Shown here: one piece after another, positions 48,720-57,893 of the stretch
Layout: each line of letters starts with the position of its first letter
How positions within the stretch are numbered: the first letter of the stretch is position 1
Source of the DNA: Bryobacterales bacterium
GTDB lineage: Bacteria; Acidobacteriota; Terriglobia; Bryobacterales; Bryobacteraceae
Assembly (NCBI GenBank): GCA_003162425.1
Contig: PMOK01000267.1
Location: 55,372-119,371, forward strand
Length of the DNA stretch: 64,000 nucleotides
Direction of reading: 5' to 3'
Program-made: the position numbers and the translations under genes
Notes under the pieces: generated by a model
The model's database searches: none
Seen by the model: the letters and a program-made list of their open reading frames with translations, nothing else
What the model was told of the DNA's origin: nothing

Positions 48720-49996
48720 AAGCCTTGCAAGACGCGTGTGAGGGTTTTGATCCCGGAGTGTTGATCTACCTGGATTTTCTTCACTGGCAGCGTGCGCGCC
48801 AGTTCGCCGATTTCGCGAAATCCGGAGCCGCTCAGCAGGACCACCACGGTTTCTCCGCGCTGGATCGTCCCGCTGTGGCGCAGTTTGGTGAGTGCCGCGT
48901 AAGAAACCACTGCTGAGATCTCCGCGTAGAGGCCTTCTTGCGAGCCTAATTCCATCTGTGCGGCAAAGGCTTCCGGATCGGAAACGTTCAGGAACACACC
49001 GCCTGAGTTGCGGATGGCGGCGATGGCTTCAATGCCGTCCGGGGGAAATGCCATGGCCAGCTTGGCCTGAGCGGTCTCCGGTGCGGGGTGCACGGCTGCG
49101 CCCGCCAGACCGCGCAGTTCCAGGTCGGTAGAGATGCCATCATCGAGGCCGTCTTGCAGAAGCGTGTAGTGCTCCGGCAGAATGCCTGCCAACTTAGGGA
49201 GCTTGGCGCTTTCCCCGTAATCACGGAGATCGCAAAAGCCGCGCCAGATCCCGGACAGGGTCCCACCTCCGCCCACCGGCACCAAGCACCAGTCCGGAAC
49301 GAAGCCCAACTGGTCGGCGATTTCGTAGGCGATGGTTTTGGGTCCCTCGCTCTGATAAGGATTGGCGCGCCGGTAAGTGGTGGTCTCATAAAGATCCAGT
49401 TCCTGACAGGCGGCATGTACCCAGTCCAGAGCGTCCGCGGCTGATCCGGCATATTCGAGAACCGTGGAATCGTAAACCAGCAGAGGCAACAAACGGTAGT
49501 CGGGAGCGCCCTGGGGGACCAGCGCAATATTGTGCATCCCCGCGCGCGCCGCATAAGCGGCGGACGACAAGGCCGCGCTTCCATCGGAATACAGCATGCA
49601 GGCGTCAAACCCGAATTCAGTCGCTTTGGTGATCGCGATGGAGAGCGCCCGATCCTTGTGCGACCCGGTGGGGTTGACGGTTTCGTTCTTGAAGTAAAGG
49701 TCGACGCCGTGATCGGCACGGGCACGGATCAGGGGGGTGTCGCCTTCCCCCAACGTGACGATCTTGGAGGCATCCCACACCGGTAACTGGCCGCGGTACT
49801 TCCACATCGAATGGACCGGCTCGGAACGTCTAAACGCGGTATCGAGATAGTTGAAGACTAGCGCGCCGCCGCAATCCTGACAGACCGGGCGATAGATCTC
49901 CGAGTCGATGACGCGATCGCACTTCTCGCAGAAAACAGCATAGAGATGGGTTTCGCCGGGGGTGCAGACTCGCGAGGAGGGGAATGGATTAGGCAT
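48716..49996 (-). CDS. Threonine-synthase-like PLP enzyme
   Basis: A 426-residue fold-type-II PLP enzyme. It starts with a zinc-ribbon-like pair of CxxC motifs (FCEKCDRV and CQDCGGAL), then the PLP-lysine motif NPTGSHKDRAL near residue 107, and a phosphate-binding GGGGTLSG loop near 240. This layout is that of the ThrC/threonine-dehydratase group, but the extra Cys motifs and the catabolic operon suggest a beta-elimination or replacement on another hydroxy- or amino-acid. It is the first gene of a five-gene operon with SDR, amidotransferase-fold, M24 and deacylase genes. A GGTATGATAA promoter lies upstream. Confidence 0.82.
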   Translation of the reverse strand: MPNPFPSSRVCTPGETHLYAVFCEKCDRVIDSEIYRPVCQDCGGALVFNYLDTAFRRSEPVHSMWKYRGQLPVWDASKIVTLGEGDTPLIRARADHGVDLYFKNETVNPTGSHKDRALSIAITKATEFGFDACMLYSDGSAALSSAAYAARAGMHNIALVPQGAPDYRLLPLLVYDSTVLEYAGSAADALDWVHAACQELDLYETTTYRRANPYQSEGPKTIAYEIADQLGFVPDWCLVPVGGGGTLSGIWRGFCDLRDYGESAKLPKLAGILPEHYTLLQDGLDDGISTDLELRGLAGAAVHPAPETAQAKLAMAFPPDGIEAIAAIRNSGGVFLNVSDPEAFAAQMELGSQEGLYAEISAVVSYAALTKLRHSGTIQRGETVVVLLSGSGFREIGELARTLPVKKIQVDQHSGIKTLTRVLQGL

Positions 49997-50050
49997 TCAG
50001 GCTGTTTTTTCGGGGCAAGAACGAGTCAGGATTAAGAGCGCGCTCAACAT

Positions 50051-50079
50051 AGTTATCATACCTCTCAGACAAGTGTCAA
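50051..50079 (-). promoter_or_regulatory. Promoter/operator of the PLP-enzyme operon
   Basis: Minus strand: TTGACA, 17-base spacer, ATAACT, with GGTATGATAA overlapping the -10. Same module as 36432 and 34756. Transcription would start about 48 bases before the ATG. Confidence 0.8.
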
Positions 50080-50129
50080 CTCAATGGAGAATTGACGTAG
50101 ATCATGATCGAACTTGCAGGAGAGTTTCC

Positions 50130-50140
50130 GGTATGATAGG
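50130..50140 (+). promoter_or_regulatory. Operator copy upstream of PSD1 copy 2
   Basis: GGTATGATAGG, preceded by a TTGCAG-like -35 at 50114 and followed by TATACT at 50141. It lies 30 bases before the start of the PSD1 copy 2 gene, back to back with the divergent promoter at 50051. Confidence 0.65.
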
Positions 50141-50169
50141 TTATACTAAGCGGAAGCGGGATGCAATGA

Positions 50170-52962
50170 ATGGGTTCGTCTGCGCCATTTCTGAAGGCGA
50201 TCGGTGTCCTTTGTTGCGCGGCAGTGGCGAACGGCGCGACGATCTCGCCTGAGCAATCAGAGTTTTTCGAGTCTCGCATTCGTCCTTTATTCGTTTCCAA
50301 GTGCCATTCCTGTCACACCGAGTCGAAGTTGGGCGGGTTACGGCTGGATACAGCGGCGAACCTGCTGGCGGGTGGCAAATCAGGACCTGTGGTGATCCCG
50401 GGAAAGCCGGCGGAAAGCATTCTGATCCAGCGCGTAAAAGAGAAAGATCCGGAGCGGCGGATGCCCATGGGTGGCAGTTTATCCGCTGCCGAGATTCAGG
50501 ATCTTGAGAAATGGATCGCCCTGGGCGCGCCTTGGCCGTCGGCTGCGCCAAAGGAAATCGGACCAACGCTGGGGCAGAAGGAATTCTGGTCGTTCCGGCC
50601 GATCCAAAAAATGAAGCCGCCCAAAGTAGCCGATGCCGGCTGGGTGCGCAATCCGATCGACGCCTTCATTCTGGACAAGCTTGAATCGAAAGGTAAGAAG
50701 CCAGCCCGTCCGGCAACCAAACTCGAACTGATCCGCCGTGCGACGTTCGATCTAACCGGGCTGCCTCCAACGCCCAAAGAGATCGACGAGTTCGTAGCGG
50801 ACGCAGCGCCGCAAGCCTATGCCAAGCTGATCGACCGGCTGCTCGCGTCGCCTCACTATGGAGAACGCTGGGGCCGGCACTGGCTGGATGTGGCTCGCTA
50901 TGGCGAAGACGACGTGCGCGGCGCGGTCCCGGCTGGATACGAACCGTACGAGAATGCCTTTCGCTATCGCGATTGGGTGATTCAGGCCTTCAATCAGGAT
51001 ATGCCGTACGACCTGTTTGTGAAGGCCCAACTCGCGGCCGATCTGCTGGATCGTCCGGACCGGCAAAAGCTGCTGCCGGGACTAGGACTGCTCGGGCTGG
51101 GACCATGGTATTTCGATCTGGCGGATGCAGCGCAAGCGCGAGCGAACGAAAGGCACGATCGGGTGGATCTGGTGACGCGCGGATTTCTGGGTCTCACGGG
51201 CGGATGCGCGCGGTGTCACGACCATAAATACGATCCGATCTCGATTAAAGACTATTACGCTATCGCGGGGGTGTTTGCGAGCACGGATTATCGCGAGTAC
51301 CCATTGGTGCCGGAAGCGGTGGTCCAGGATTACAAGGCCCAAGAAAAACAGGTCAAGGACAAAGAGGCGGCGCTGAAGGAGTATCTGAACGCGCAGAGCC
51401 AGGAACTGGCCTCCATCCTGTCCTTCAAAAGCGCCCGGTACATGGCGGCGGCGTGGCAGGTGTTGGGTCCGCCGAAAGCGGATGTCGCGGCGGCGGCCGC
51501 CGCGGAGAAGCTCGATAAAGAAACGCTGGAGCGCTGGGTGTCTTATCTGGCGCCGCAGCAACGAGAACATGCGTATCTGAAAGAGTGGGACGCTCTGCTG
51601 CGGAAGGGCGGAACCGCGGCCGACGCGTATGAGGTAGCGGCGCGCTTTCAGAACCAGCTACTGAGCGTGCTCGGCGAAAAGAAAGCCGTGGATTCCTTCA
51701 ACCAGCGAGTGCTCTCGGAAGCGAAAGAAAAACGCGGCGCGCCGTTTGCTTATCTTCCGAACGGCTTCGCGCTTTACGACGGCGATACGGATAACTGTTT
51801 CGGTGTCAGCGTAGTCGTGAAATCGCTGGATCGCGAGAAGTATCTACTGTGGAGCGATATCGCGGGGGAACGGCAGGTTTTGAATCGCGGCAAGAAGGAA
51901 CCTGGAGTCTTCGTGTATAAGGACGAGCATCTGGAGCGATTCCTGGGAGATGAATGGAAGGATTACATTCTTGGCCGGAAGGCCGATCTGGAAGCCGCGA
52001 AGAAGGCGCTTCCCGCGAGATATCCATATCTGCAGATCGTTGGCGAGAGTTCGCGTATCGGGAATTTGAAGGTTCACCTCCGGGGTAGCCCGTACAATCT
52101 GGGCGAGGAAGTACCACGACATTTTCTTTCCGTGCTGGAGCCATCCGATCCGCAACAGTTTCAACCCGGCAGCGGACGGCTGGAACTGGCCGAACGTATC
52201 GCGGCGCATCCGTTGACGGCGCGGGTGATGGTGAATCGCATCTGGCAGCATCACTTCGGACGAGGAATCGTGGGCACGCCGAGCAACTTCGGCCGCATGG
52301 GAGATAAGCCGAGCGAGCCGGAGCTGCTGGAATACCTGGCGGGGCGGTTCATCGAGAGCGGCTTCTCGATCAAACAACTGCATCGCGACATCATGCTCTC
52401 GTCCACCTACCAATTGAGCACCCAGTTGGTGAAAGCGAACATCGAGCAGGATCCAGACAATCGTCTGTTCTGGCGCGCGAACCGGCAAAGGCTGGACGCG
52501 GAGACCATTCGGGACACACTTCTATTTGTCGCCGGCGATTTAGATCTAAGCATCGGTGGCCCCTCGCGGGAGTTGGATCTGAAGAACGCGCGGCGCTCCG
52601 TTTATGCCAAGGTCAGCCGCTTCCGGCTGGAACCGTATCTGGCGCTGTTTGATTTTCCCGATCCTGGAATGACCAACGAAGTCCGCAACGTAACCAACGT
52701 TCCGCTGCAAGGACTATTCTTCCTGAACAGTCCGCAGGTCTCGCAGGCGGCGGAACACCTGGCCGAGCGCCTGGCGCGAGAAGCCGGATCGGACGACACC
52801 GCGCGGATCCGTCTCGCGTATCGTCTCCTCTATGGCCGCGAGGTGACCGATCGGGAACTGGAGTTCGGCCGGGCGTTCCTCGGAAACAACACGACGCCGG
52901 CAGCATGGCGAGAGTACGGACAGGCGCTGCTGAGCGCGAATGAACTGGTTTTTGTGAACTAA
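50170..52962 (+). CDS. Exported PSD1 heme/DUF1549/DUF1553 protein, copy 2
   Basis: A 930-residue paralog of copy 1, starting at the ATG at 50170, with signal peptide LKAIGVLCCAAVANG. The heme motif is KCHSCH near residue 47. DUF1549 contains LLASPHYGERWGRHWLDVAR and CARCHDHKYDPIS. A long charged linker (about 385-640) carries no CPGC pair, unlike copy 1. DUF1553 holds FGRGIVGTPSNFGRM and GFSIKQLHRDIMLSSTYQ. It opens an operon with DUF1501, Rieske and GH38-like genes. The recurrence of the PSD1-DUF1501 pair under the same operator suggests a shared role with different substrates. Confidence 0.9.
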   Translation: MGSSAPFLKAIGVLCCAAVANGATISPEQSEFFESRIRPLFVSKCHSCHTESKLGGLRLDTAANLLAGGKSGPVVIPGKPAESILIQRVKEKDPERRMPMGGSLSAAEIQDLEKWIALGAPWPSAAPKEIGPTLGQKEFWSFRPIQKMKPPKVADAGWVRNPIDAFILDKLESKGKKPARPATKLELIRRATFDLTGLPPTPKEIDEFVADAAPQAYAKLIDRLLASPHYGERWGRHWLDVARYGEDDVRGAVPAGYEPYENAFRYRDWVIQAFNQDMPYDLFVKAQLAADLLDRPDRQKLLPGLGLLGLGPWYFDLADAAQARANERHDRVDLVTRGFLGLTGGCARCHDHKYDPISIKDYYAIAGVFASTDYREYPLVPEAVVQDYKAQEKQVKDKEAALKEYLNAQSQELASILSFKSARYMAAAWQVLGPPKADVAAAAAAEKLDKETLERWVSYLAPQQREHAYLKEWDALLRKGGTAADAYEVAARFQNQLLSVLGEKKAVDSFNQRVLSEAKEKRGAPFAYLPNGFALYDGDTDNCFGVSVVVKSLDREKYLLWSDIAGERQVLNRGKKEPGVFVYKDEHLERFLGDEWKDYILGRKADLEAAKKALPARYPYLQIVGESSRIGNLKVHLRGSPYNLGEEVPRHFLSVLEPSDPQQFQPGSGRLELAERIAAHPLTARVMVNRIWQHHFGRGIVGTPSNFGRMGDKPSEPELLEYLAGRFIESGFSIKQLHRDIMLSSTYQLSTQLVKANIEQDPDNRLFWRANRQRLDAETIRDTLLFVAGDLDLSIGGPSRELDLKNARRSVYAKVSRFRLEPYLALFDFPDPGMTNEVRNVTNVPLQGLFFLNSPQVSQAAEHLAERLAREAGSDDTARIRLAYRLLYGREVTDRELEFGRAFLGNNTTPAAWREYGQALLSANELVFVN

Positions 52963-52980
52963 GAAGGAGAAACGAGCGAC

Positions 52981-54399
52981 ATGAGTTTCAGAGCGCCGCA
53001 GACCAGAAGAGAAGCGCTTCGCACCATTGGCGGCGGGTTCGGGATGCTGGGCTTGGCCAGTTCGATCTCCAGCGCGCTGGCGGCAACGGGCGAGCCCGTG
53101 ATGCGTAGCGCTCTGGACGTTCGTCCCACGCACTTCCCCGCCAAGGCCAAACACGTCATCTTTCTATTCATGAACGGCGGGATCTCGCAGGTGGATACGT
53201 TCGATCCCAAACCGATGCTGACGAAGTACGACGGCCACCCCATGCCCGGCGGGTCGTTCACAACGGAGGCCAAGACCGGGAACCTGATGCGATCGCCGTT
53301 CACCTTCAAGAAATACGGGCAGAGCGGAATCGAAGTGAGCGAGATCTTTCCGAAGATCGGTGAGTCGATCGACGATATTTGCGTGATTCGGTCGGTCCAG
53401 ACGGAGGTTCCCAATCACGAACCGTCGCTATTCATGATGAACACCGGGGTGTTTCAGCCGGGGCGTCCGGCGATGGGCGCTTGGTTGACCTATGGGCTGG
53501 GCACCGAGAACCAGAACCTGCCGGGCTTCGTCGTGCTCTGTCCGGAGATGCCCAATGTGGTGGGGCCGCCCTTGTGGAATTCGTCGTTTCTGCCGGCGAT
53601 CTACCAGGGCACCTACGTTTCGACCAAGGAGAAGGATCCGAAAAAGCTCATCCAATTCCTGAAAAACACAGAAATGGACGGCGTTACGCAGCGGCGGCAA
53701 CTGGATCTCGTGAATCAACTGAACCGGCTGAACATGGACGGACAGGCGGACGCCGATCCTCAGCTGGAGGCGAGAATTCAATCCATGGAAATTGCTTACC
53801 GCATGCAGACAGAGGCTCCGCAGGTGTTCGATCTTTCAAAGGAAAGTCCGAAAACGCAGGAGCGCTATGGGACCAGCGACTTCGGCCGGGGCTGTCTGAT
53901 GGCTCTACGGCTGGTGGAAAAAGGGGTACGCACGGTGCAGGTTTACTTCGACAAAGGCAATCCCTGGGACCATCACGAAGACATCCAGGTGCATCGCCAG
54001 CTGGCCAATCAGTCGGATCAGCCGATCGCGGCGCTGATTCAGGACCTGAAATCGCGCGGCCTGTTTGACGAGACGATCGTTTTTATGGCGTCGGAGTTTG
54101 GGCGCACTCCAGTGAACCAGACCAGCGGCAACATTAAACTGCAGGCCGGTAGAGATCACAACCATCTGGGATTCTCCGTGCTGCTGGCAGGCGGCGGATT
54201 CAAGGGCGGCTTGGCCTACGGGCAGACCGACGATTTCGGTTTTCGCGCCATCGAGAATAAGGTGCAGGTGCACGATCTACACGCCACCATCCTGCATCAA
54301 CTGGGCATCGATCACGAGAAACTGACCTATCGTTACAGCGGGCGAGACTTCCGGTTGACCGACGTGGCGGGCCGGGTTGTGAAGGATGTCTTAGTCTAG
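52981..54399 (+). CDS. Exported DUF1501 protein, copy 2
   Basis: A 472-residue protein, the same length as copy 1. It has a Tat-like start (TRREALRTIGGGFGMLG), the KHVIFLFMNGGISQVDTFDP signature, NHEPSLFMMNTGVFQPGRPA, GNPWDHHEDIQVHRQL and ASEFGRTPVNQ with conserved Asp, His and Glu. It lies 18 bases after PSD1 copy 2, behind an AGAAGGAGA ribosome-binding site. The fold is that of alkaline phosphatases and sulfatases, but the CxPxR sulfatase motif is absent. It is likely a periplasmic partner of PSD1 copy 2. Confidence 0.9.
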   Translation: MSFRAPQTRREALRTIGGGFGMLGLASSISSALAATGEPVMRSALDVRPTHFPAKAKHVIFLFMNGGISQVDTFDPKPMLTKYDGHPMPGGSFTTEAKTGNLMRSPFTFKKYGQSGIEVSEIFPKIGESIDDICVIRSVQTEVPNHEPSLFMMNTGVFQPGRPAMGAWLTYGLGTENQNLPGFVVLCPEMPNVVGPPLWNSSFLPAIYQGTYVSTKEKDPKKLIQFLKNTEMDGVTQRRQLDLVNQLNRLNMDGQADADPQLEARIQSMEIAYRMQTEAPQVFDLSKESPKTQERYGTSDFGRGCLMALRLVEKGVRTVQVYFDKGNPWDHHEDIQVHRQLANQSDQPIAALIQDLKSRGLFDETIVFMASEFGRTPVNQTSGNIKLQAGRDHNHLGFSVLLAGGGFKGGLAYGQTDDFGFRAIENKVQVHDLHATILHQLGIDHEKLTYRYSGRDFRLTDVAGRVVKDVLV

Positions 54400-54401
54400 C
54401 C

Positions 54402-55361
54402 ATGAATGAACGCGATGCGTTCCCGGCCCTGCGCGCGTACTGGCATCCGGTTGCCAGAAGCGCCGATCTCCAAGATAAGCCGGTGGCGGTCTCGCTCTTA
54501 AACGAACGGCTGGCGCTGTTCCGGCTACCCGGGGGCGTGACCTGCTTGCAAGACCTCTGTATCCATCGCGGCACCCCGCTTTCGCTGGGCTGGATGGAAG
54601 GCGATCGCATCGTATGCGCTTATCACGGGTGGAACTATAACAGCGGCGGAGTCTGCACTCGCATTCCCGCTATCAGCCCCGACCGGCCGATTCCCGACAA
54701 GGCTCGCGTGCCTGCTTATCAGTGCGAGGAAAGGTACGGGCTGATTTGGGTGTGTCTCGATCAGCCGCACGCGCCCATTCCGGAGTGTCCCGAGTTCGAC
54801 GATCGCAACTACAGCCACTATCTCGTGGGTCCCGTCACGTGGGACTGCGGAGCTGCGCGATCGATTGAGAATTTTGTGGACCAGGCGCACTTTCCTTGGG
54901 TCCATGAAGGGATTTTGGGGGATCGCGCGAACCCCGAGACTATCCCGGTAAAAGTGCAGCGCTGTCCCGAAGAACTGCGGTACTCTTTCGTGGATCGCCC
55001 CAACCCCATGCATCCGATCCCACATCGGCGGGTGTATCGTATTTATCGCCCCTTTGCGATTCATCAACGCAAGGAGCGGGAAAACGGCGAGGTGGAGGCG
55101 TCCTTTTTTGTGGTGACTCCGCATTCCTCCAAACGCAGTACAAACTATCTGTATGTTCTGCGAAACTTTGCACTCAGTGAATGCGAGTTGCGCGAGCGTT
55201 ATGAACTGGATGTGAAAATCATGCTGCAGGATAAGATCATTCTCGAAAATCAGCGTCCGGAGGAACTGCCCCTCGACCTCTCGGATGAGTTGCATATCAA
55301 GGGTCCCGACGCGGTGGCGGTTGAGTACCGCCGGATGCTGGCTGAACTGGGAGTGGTCTAG
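54402..55361 (+). CDS. Rieske non-heme iron oxygenase
   Basis: A 319-residue oxygenase subunit that starts two bases after the DUF1501 stop. The Rieske [2Fe-2S] motif is CIHRG near residue 47 and CAYHGW near 68 (C-x-H...C-x2-H). The mononuclear iron motif is in ENFVDQAHFPWVHEG near 155 (D-x2-H-x4-H). No ferredoxin or reductase gene is adjacent, so electrons must come from elsewhere. The shorter length and layout recall the vanillate-demethylase/pheophorbide-oxygenase branch, which removes methyl groups or hydroxylates ring and N-methyl compounds. No signal peptide is present, so it acts in the cytoplasm, unlike its exported neighbours. Confidence 0.9.
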   Translation: MNERDAFPALRAYWHPVARSADLQDKPVAVSLLNERLALFRLPGGVTCLQDLCIHRGTPLSLGWMEGDRIVCAYHGWNYNSGGVCTRIPAISPDRPIPDKARVPAYQCEERYGLIWVCLDQPHAPIPECPEFDDRNYSHYLVGPVTWDCGAARSIENFVDQAHFPWVHEGILGDRANPETIPVKVQRCPEELRYSFVDRPNPMHPIPHRRVYRIYRPFAIHQRKERENGEVEASFFVVTPHSSKRSTNYLYVLRNFALSECELRERYELDVKIMLQDKIILENQRPEELPLDLSDELHIKGPDAVAVEYRRMLAELGVV

Positions 55362-55364
55362 CGG

Positions 55365-57893
55365 ATGGCCACACGCCGGAGTTTCCTCGCGGCGCTGCTG
55401 GCCAGTGCGTCGGGCGGCGCGCAGGAACAGCAGCACGAACCGTGGACCATCTACATCACGAACGATTCCTGCTCCGATTTCACATGGAACAACACCGCCG
55501 AGGACACGCTTCTGGCCTATGCGGAAATCATCCGCTCGCATCTGGATGAGATGACGCTCACAGATGGCGAACTGCCGGAGAATCGCGACCATTACAACTT
55601 GTCGATAACAGGTGAGGCCATTTCGTTTTTCAACCGCTATCCAGAACGGAAAGACGAGTTCATCCGGCGCGTTAAGGAAGGACGCATCTCGATCAGCCCG
55701 TTTCTAAACAACAGTTTGTTCGCGTTCCAGAGCACCGAGAGCGCGATTCGCAACTTCTACCCGGCGGTTCGCATGCAGCGAGAGTGGGGCTTGCCGCTGG
55801 ACATCGCCGAACACATCGAATGTCCGTCGATGCCATGGGGCATGGCTCCGCTGCTGGCCGCCTGCGGGGTGCGGTGGCTAACGGTGCCGTTCCTGGACTA
55901 CGATTCCAGCTTCAAGCATCTGGAGATCCCACCGCTATTTATTTGGGAAGCGCCAGATGGATCAACCATCCGGATGGCGTTCGACAAATTTGCGTCGCTG
56001 GCCGGAAGCTACTCGCAAGGGGCGTTCCTGCTGAACGATCCTTCCAAGATTGAAAGCTCGTGGGTGCCTCATTATGAGTCGCTGGGAGATGCGTATCCGC
56101 TGCGGTTCTCCCTGGCCAGCGGGACCCACAATGATTTGTACCTGAAGAGTACGCGACAGACGCGGCCTTTCGCGGAAGGCATTCGCGCGTGGAATGCCAA
56201 GGCTGGAGATCGAGTGAAGTTGGTCAATGCCACGCTGCCGCAATTCTGCCAGGCCGTCGATGCCGCTCAGCAACGGCGGCCTTTTCTTAAACGCGTGCGG
56301 GGCTGCTTTGGCCACTCTTGGGATTTATGGCCGCTCACGACCGCGAAGTATGCGTCGGGGATGCGTACCGAGGGGTCGCGGTTGCTGGACGTGGAAGCTC
56401 TGGCTACGGTCGCTTCGCTGGCGGAACCCAAGATCATCGACGAGGTGCGAAACGCCATCAGAAAGGGTGAATGGGCGTGGACGATGCTGGCGGATCATGC
56501 CTGGAATGGTCAGGACGAAGCCAATCGTAAGGGGAATTCCACCATCCGCCGGAACTGGCTGGCGGATCTGGAGCGCTCCAACGACACGGTTGCCAATACC
56601 GTGTGGCAGGCGCTTGAATTGGTTCCGCAGCCGGACGCGGTGACGGTGTTCCATCCTGTGACGTTTGAACAAACTGCCCTGGCTCGGATCCCTGTTGACT
56701 TCCAAGGACAGGGTGTTCAACATGGATCGGCGGTGGCGCCGAGCCAGACGGTGGAAGAAGACGGGCTGCAGACCACCTACTTCGCGCTCCAGAAACTTCG
56801 CGGACATGAATTGAGCACGTTCTCAATCGTGAAGAATGCGGGCGCGTCCAATCAGGCTTTGCAGGGATCCGACACGAGCCTGAAGGGGCCCTTCTACCGG
56901 TTGCGTGTAGATGCTCGAACGGGCGGCCTGGCCAGTTTGATTCATGTGGGATCCGGGCAAGAACTCCTAACGCCAGGCAGCACTCGGACTCTCGGACAAA
57001 TGGTTTATCACGATGGCCAGGAACATCCGCTGAGGAACTTCACGTCCAAACTGGTAACGGCTGGACCGGTGTTGGCGCGTCTGGCGATCAGCGGCACGAC
57101 TTCCGACATCCGCCATGAGACCTTCGTCACGATCTATGCTGACGTTGATCGAGTCGACTTTGATGTTCGGATCGAGAAGCCAGTGACTACTCGCGAGCAG
57201 CGTTTGTGCCATGTCTTTCCCGTGGTTCCGGCCAACGCTGTACTGCGCGCCGATACTACGGGAGTGGTGATTCGGCCTTATCCCCAACCAAAGGGAGATC
57301 TGCTGCCGGGGGCCGATACGGGGCGCTTCGCGGTGCAGGGCTTCGTGGACGCGTCCGTCGAGGGTGGGTTAGGCGTGACCATCGTTCCCGTCGAGGCCTT
57401 CGCGTTGCGATTGGATCTGGATACGCTCGGCTTTGAAGTGCTAGGGAACGACCAGAATTATCAGGAGTCGACGCGGGATCAGAACGGCGAGAACCAGTTC
57501 CGGTTTCGCTATTCATTGCAGGCCCACACCGGGGGCTGGCGCGGGGCGGCGGCAGCTGCGTTCAGCAGCAGTGTGACTTCGCCGTTGATGGTGGTTGCGG
57601 GCGGGATTTCTCTCAAAGTTCGCGAGTTAAAGGTCCCCAAGGTGGAGGCGGATCGCGCCCTGGTAACTGCTTTCAAGCCCGCGGACGATCCGAAAACCGG
57701 TGGACACATTCTGCGCCTGTGGGAACGCGCGGGGAAGTCGGGCAACCTGAACATAGCCGTTCCGGGTTACAAGCGCGCCGTGCAAACCGATTTACTGGAG
57801 CGCGACGGGGCCGAGCTGCCGATCACGAATGGCCAAGTGGCGATCAAGCTTGCCGCCCACGGCTTTGGTTGTGTGCGGCTATTCCCCGCTTGA
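55365..57893 (+). CDS. Exported GH38-like (alpha-mannosidase-related) protein
   Basis: An 842-residue protein with a short leader (RRSFLAALLASASGG). The N-terminal region opens with ITNDSCSDFTWNN, the divergent version of the GH38 metal-binding strand seen in Acidobacteria and Planctomycetes. FGHSWDLWPLT and AWTMLADHAWNGQDEAN correspond to the helical GH38 domain, and the C-terminal half is the GH38-type beta-sandwich (LKGPFYRLRVDARTGGLASL; FDVRIEKPVTTREQRL). The usual nucleophile Asp could not be placed, so it may cleave an unusual glycoside or be inactive. It is the last gene of the PSD1 copy 2 operon, three bases after the Rieske gene. Confidence 0.75.
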   Translation: MATRRSFLAALLASASGGAQEQQHEPWTIYITNDSCSDFTWNNTAEDTLLAYAEIIRSHLDEMTLTDGELPENRDHYNLSITGEAISFFNRYPERKDEFIRRVKEGRISISPFLNNSLFAFQSTESAIRNFYPAVRMQREWGLPLDIAEHIECPSMPWGMAPLLAACGVRWLTVPFLDYDSSFKHLEIPPLFIWEAPDGSTIRMAFDKFASLAGSYSQGAFLLNDPSKIESSWVPHYESLGDAYPLRFSLASGTHNDLYLKSTRQTRPFAEGIRAWNAKAGDRVKLVNATLPQFCQAVDAAQQRRPFLKRVRGCFGHSWDLWPLTTAKYASGMRTEGSRLLDVEALATVASLAEPKIIDEVRNAIRKGEWAWTMLADHAWNGQDEANRKGNSTIRRNWLADLERSNDTVANTVWQALELVPQPDAVTVFHPVTFEQTALARIPVDFQGQGVQHGSAVAPSQTVEEDGLQTTYFALQKLRGHELSTFSIVKNAGASNQALQGSDTSLKGPFYRLRVDARTGGLASLIHVGSGQELLTPGSTRTLGQMVYHDGQEHPLRNFTSKLVTAGPVLARLAISGTTSDIRHETFVTIYADVDRVDFDVRIEKPVTTREQRLCHVFPVVPANAVLRADTTGVVIRPYPQPKGDLLPGADTGRFAVQGFVDASVEGGLGVTIVPVEAFALRLDLDTLGFEVLGNDQNYQESTRDQNGENQFRFRYSLQAHTGGWRGAAAAAFSSSVTSPLMVVAGGISLKVRELKVPKVEADRALVTAFKPADDPKTGGHILRLWERAGKSGNLNIAVPGYKRAVQTDLLERDGAELPITNGQVAIKLAAHGFGCVRLFPA

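Noticed and set aside
44267-49996. Calling the M24/deacylase operon an ectoine-degradation operon
   Set aside because: Transaminase and dehydrogenase partners are missing, the M24 metal site is complete, and no ectoine transporter is present. Kept only as a comparison.
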